The notes under the pieces: model-generated
Told to the model about the DNA's origin: nothing
The model's database searches: none
Seen by the model: only the letters and a program-made list of their open reading frames with translations
Position numbers and translations under genes: made by a program
Assembly (NCBI GenBank): GCA_003049465.1
Contig: PYSS01000007.1
Coordinates: forward strand, 513,769 to 557,553
Origin: Magnaporthiopsis rhizophila
Taxonomy: Eukaryota; Ascomycota; Sordariomycetes; Magnaporthales; Magnaporthaceae
Direction: 5' to 3'
Length of the DNA stretch: 43,785 nt
Shown here: positions 40,603 through 43,785 of the stretch, piece after piece
How the letters are laid out: each line of letters starts with the position of its first letter
Position numbering within the stretch: the first letter of the stretch is position 1

Positions 40603-43169
40603 CAGGCTCTGGCACGGGCTGCTGTTTGGGGCCAACGTCAATCTCAATGGGGAGATGACTTGGCCGATTCTTGGTTATTTTAGCTCGTGGCTTTCACGGG
40701 TAGGCTGGGGACAACAGTTGGAGCGTTGGGGCGGCTGAGAAAAAGATGACGCCCACCCGTCCGGAAAACTCAATGGAGGTTGGATCAAGATCCATGCAGC
40801 GACCTACGTACCTTAGGACCGAGGTCCCGCACTGTAACTAACCGGCTCCCACCCAACCAGGGCCAGAGCAACCATAAACGGACGCATTGGAACATTTCGT
40901 TGTTTAGCCGGAGTCCGCGAGTACCAGCTCCGCGGTGAGCTCGCCCGGAAGCCGCCTTTTTTTTTTTTTCAGTATGGACATCGCCTCGCCGTCCAGTCGT
41001 CGTCCTATTTCGAGCAGGCTGGCCTGGCCGCCCGTGAGCACAGGGGTTTGTTTGGTTTTCCGCGAGCTCACGGTTGGGGTATTTGCTGATCCGGAGGTGA
41101 TCCACAGGTTGGCCCCGAGCTCCACCCGCGCAGGAATTGATGGAGATTTCTGGTCCCCTCGTCCCATTGACGGACGGGCGTGCCTGCTAGGGTAGGGTGG
41201 CTGCATCGACTAGGTAGGGCGTGGTCCAATCCGAGCAAAGGCACATTTAGTTGGCAGAGGCGCGCAGAGCGACAGAGACATGTGCTGTAGGCACTATGCA
41301 CAGCCCAGGACAGCAACCAGGCGACATGGACACGTCTTCGAGCCAATTCGAACATGTGTCCCCCTGGACTCTCTGCAAAGACGATCAGGTCTTGCAGCAG
41401 GAAGCACCCGGCGAGCGCCGGCGCCCGGTCGACGGGCGGCCGCTTGGCCCTGTCTTGCGTGAAAACGTGCTCCGGCATATCGCACGGACCGCCCAGCCAA
41501 AAGAAGGGTCTGGGCAACCATGGAGGGCCGGCCTGCCAGATTCGACAGGATCCAACTTCGATAGCCAGCAAAGGATCCAAGGGTCCATTCCTGCGAACTC
41601 CTGCTAGATAAGTGTTGCGGGGGATGTGCGAATATCAGTCATTCAAAGCTGGGGTGGGCAGTGGGTGAGTTGTGAGTGAGTGAGTGTGTGTGTGTGAAGA
41701 AAAGAGTGTGTGGGTGGGTGAGTGGGTGGGTAGATATCGATGGATGTTGTTATTGCCTGCCTTTGGTTCTGGATACTCCTGTCCCCCTGGGCATTGTTAA
41801 TGTAGCTGCCGCTGCTACTCGGGGAAATTATTGCGAAAAAAAAAAAAAAAGGGCCTGGCCACTCTGGTGCTGCACAACACAAACGCAACGGCACCTTTCG
41901 ACAGAATCTCTCGCGAGAACAATGCCACCACATATGTATTAAAAATAGCGAATGGAACGTTGGGTGGAACGATGGCGGGAAGCCATCCGTACCGCCATAG
42001 AGGCCGCCCATGGTAGCAGTATTTTGCTGTGTTGTTCTTGTGCTTCTTTTCTGCCGTGGTTCGATGCGTGTCGTGTCTTCCTCTGAGTCGCAGACGTCGC
42101 GTGGTTGGTGAATGTGGTGTGTCTGTCTCCCCGCCTCGTTGAGAATCCCGTCACGTCGACAACTTATCGATACCCACACTCTGCAGCTTCTCTGCCGAGC
42201 CAAAGCCACAAACACGAAACGTCCACTTGCACAGCCCTGTTGCCAGCCCTGACCCAGCCTGCCCCATCCCTTCCATGCCCAGGTTCGGAGGCCACGATGC
42301 ACTTCCTTAGCTCCGAGTGACGACCTGCTTCTCCATTCTCCATCAAGCAAGAGGACGTGATGCCAAGGCTTCGCCAGCAGGGGTGATGGAGCTTTGACCT
42401 AGACTGCTTTTTTTTTGTGTGTCTGTGCCATCCTCGATACGCAGCGGATAGGGGTCCACCCTCACAGTCGCGGATTCCATATGCCCAATCAAACAGTACC
42501 ATGGTGGCGGCCGGCAAGCCAAGACGATGCGACATACCTGCAGCCACAAAGTGCTCTCGACTCAAGATTCTGTTTTTTTTGTTTATGGCTGGTTTTTGGA
42601 CTCGGGCGGTTGACGTGCTCGCAAAGTTTCTGATCTCTTCCCGTATCTTCCGATGATGGGAACAAGGGGACGGCACGGCAGACGGAGCAAGCCGTAAAGC
42701 GTATGCGACCACACCCTCAAGACGTGACCTGCTTGTTTGTTTCTGTGCCTCTTTCTTTGTTCTCCACTACTACCTACCGCCTCCTTCAGTGTCCCAAACG
42801 AGCACGGCCATATCCTATGAGATATTGCTACACTGTCTACATAGACGGTGAAACGACTGCAGCACGCGACGGCCGCTCGATGATATCACCGAGCCCTTTT
42901 CTTCAAACCTCGTGTTTCTCGGCAGGCCGCGCACGCACGCTGGTGTGGGGGTTGGCGAGAGTCAAGAAGAATCACAAAGAAAGAAAAACGCCAGAGTGTG
43001 TGTGGGCATCGATCCAACCTCGGTGCAGCGCAAATTGCAAGCGTGAGGCGGCCCGCCCGTTTCGGAAGAGGTGGGTTCCATGCCATCGAGGAAATGTGGT
43101 CTCCCAACCTGGAGCAAGCTTCGCCTGTCAATGTGCCAGCCCACGGGCTCCTCCGAACCGCCAACTTGC

Positions 43170-43785
43170 TTTTTTTTTTTTTTCTCTCGCTTCTCCCGTC
43201 ACCGTTTCTCCGTCTTCTTCTTTTCATGCTTCTTTTTCGTCTTGTTACTTTCATGTCACACCCTATGGGGCTTTTTCCCCGACGTCCGTGCCGCCAGCAG
43301 CATCTCGCTCATTGGCTCGTCTTCCCGTTTCGTTTATTCCGACTTCTATACCCGCTGCTTCTACGTCCCGCCACGTCTCCCGCCGTATCTAGCAGCTGTC
43401 ATGCCCCCGAATCCCCAAACTCTGGGAGTCACTTATCTTTTGTTGAGCCAAGACATTCAAGGCCGATATCGTCGTGCCAATATGCATGAGCACCATCACA
43501 GAATATGCTATATGTCGGCGAGCAGTCCGCGATCGCACTACCCGACATCGCTCTCTGGCTCGCGTTCCTATTTCGGCGTCTCGCTTGCTCCCTACACACA
43601 TCCAGGACCCGCTGGCCGCAAGCAGGTTGAACCTGTTTGGCCCCAACCTTGACCCCCGTACCCTACCCTATCTGACCCTGGCCCATCTCTTCAAGCCCGC
43701 GTCAAAGGGACTAGACCCTTTATCTGAGCGCATCGTCTCCGAAATGGACGTACCATGTACCTATGAATGGTGATTTCCTATATCG
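43170..43785 (+). promoter_or_regulatory. Possible leader of a gene continuing beyond the right edge
   Basis: A C/T-rich stretch on the plus strand (about 43170-43390, with poly-T and repeated CTTC and CGTC) resembles the leaders seen before SAC1 and the 23.5-kb gene. An ATG at 43400 opens an 83-codon frame that stops at 43652; it has no recognisable motif and could be an upstream ORF or chance. The downstream coding part would lie outside the window. Confidence 0.25.

Larger units (their letters stand above)
37648..43785. other. 6.1-kb region without a supported gene, right edge
   Basis: The first few hundred bases are the promoter side of the glycosyltransferase gene; GATATATACAC near 38250 might be a distant TATA-like element. 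The stretch holds an 80-nt T run (38606-38685) with an N at 38592, a short CTG repeat (40583-40602), A runs near 41836 and several GT-rich stretches. Motifs of the TAGGTA type recur at 37725-37743, 38481-38490, 40111-40124 and 41210-41218. From about 43170 the plus strand turns C/T-rich, like a fungal leader. No open frame here shows a family motif. Confidence 0.5.

Noticed and set aside
42703..43392. 229-residue plus-strand open frame near the right edge
   Set aside because: It contains a poly-Phe run from a T tract and C/T-rich sequence giving Ser/Pro/Phe repeats, with no family pattern. It is more likely non-coding leader sequence.

Overview
The window looks like nuclear DNA of a filamentous ascomycete, probably a Sordariomycete. 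The reasons are GC-rich third codon positions, short GT-AG introns (66-142 nt, with one of 351 nt), A at -3 before most starts, pyrimidine-rich leaders, and gene families typical of Pezizomycotina. It is draft assembly: there is one run of 24 N in a poly-A tract, four single Ns, and many long A/T homopolymers.

I can support nine protein-coding genes. From left to right they are: a SAC1 phosphoinositide phosphatase (+, 700-2947); a Cys-rich, Ser/Thr-rich, secreted single-pass membrane protein with a wall-sensor-like layout (-, 3827-5555); the pescadillo/NOP7 ribosome-assembly factor (-, 6117-8201, no intron); an amidase-signature enzyme with a 17-nt microexon (-, 8541-10681); a KIN4-type serine/threonine kinase (-, 12068-15945); the GPI-inositol acyltransferase GWT1 (-, 20704-22351); a conserved fungal protein of unknown function (+, 23506-24599); a divergent P-loop protein with a helical tail (+, 26032-27174); and a Cps1/GT2-like processive glycosyltransferase (-, 35601-37647). 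Exon joins were worked out by hand from splice sites, reading frame and family motifs.

Gene density drops to the right. About 8.4 kb (27.2-35.6 kb) and 6.1 kb (37.6-43.8 kb) have no gene I can defend. They hold homopolymers, a (CA)n microsatellite, repeated TAGGTA/TACCTA motifs, and a pyrimidine-rich stretch at the right edge that may be the leader of a gene lying outside the window. A 4.8-kb stretch upstream of KIN4 is similarly empty and contains the N gap.

There is no operon logic here. Several products do act on the secretory route or cell surface: SAC1 on ER/Golgi PI4P, GWT1 on GPI precursors, the GT2 enzyme on a surface polysaccharide, and the sensor-like protein at the wall. NOP7 acts in ribosome assembly and KIN4 in mitotic control. 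No mobile element, CRISPR array, rRNA or convincing tRNA was found. The observations most worth following up are the amidase microexon, the divergent P-loop protein, the unnamed conserved protein at 23.5 kb, the lengthened KIN4 activation loop, and the concentration of homopolymers and assembly gaps.
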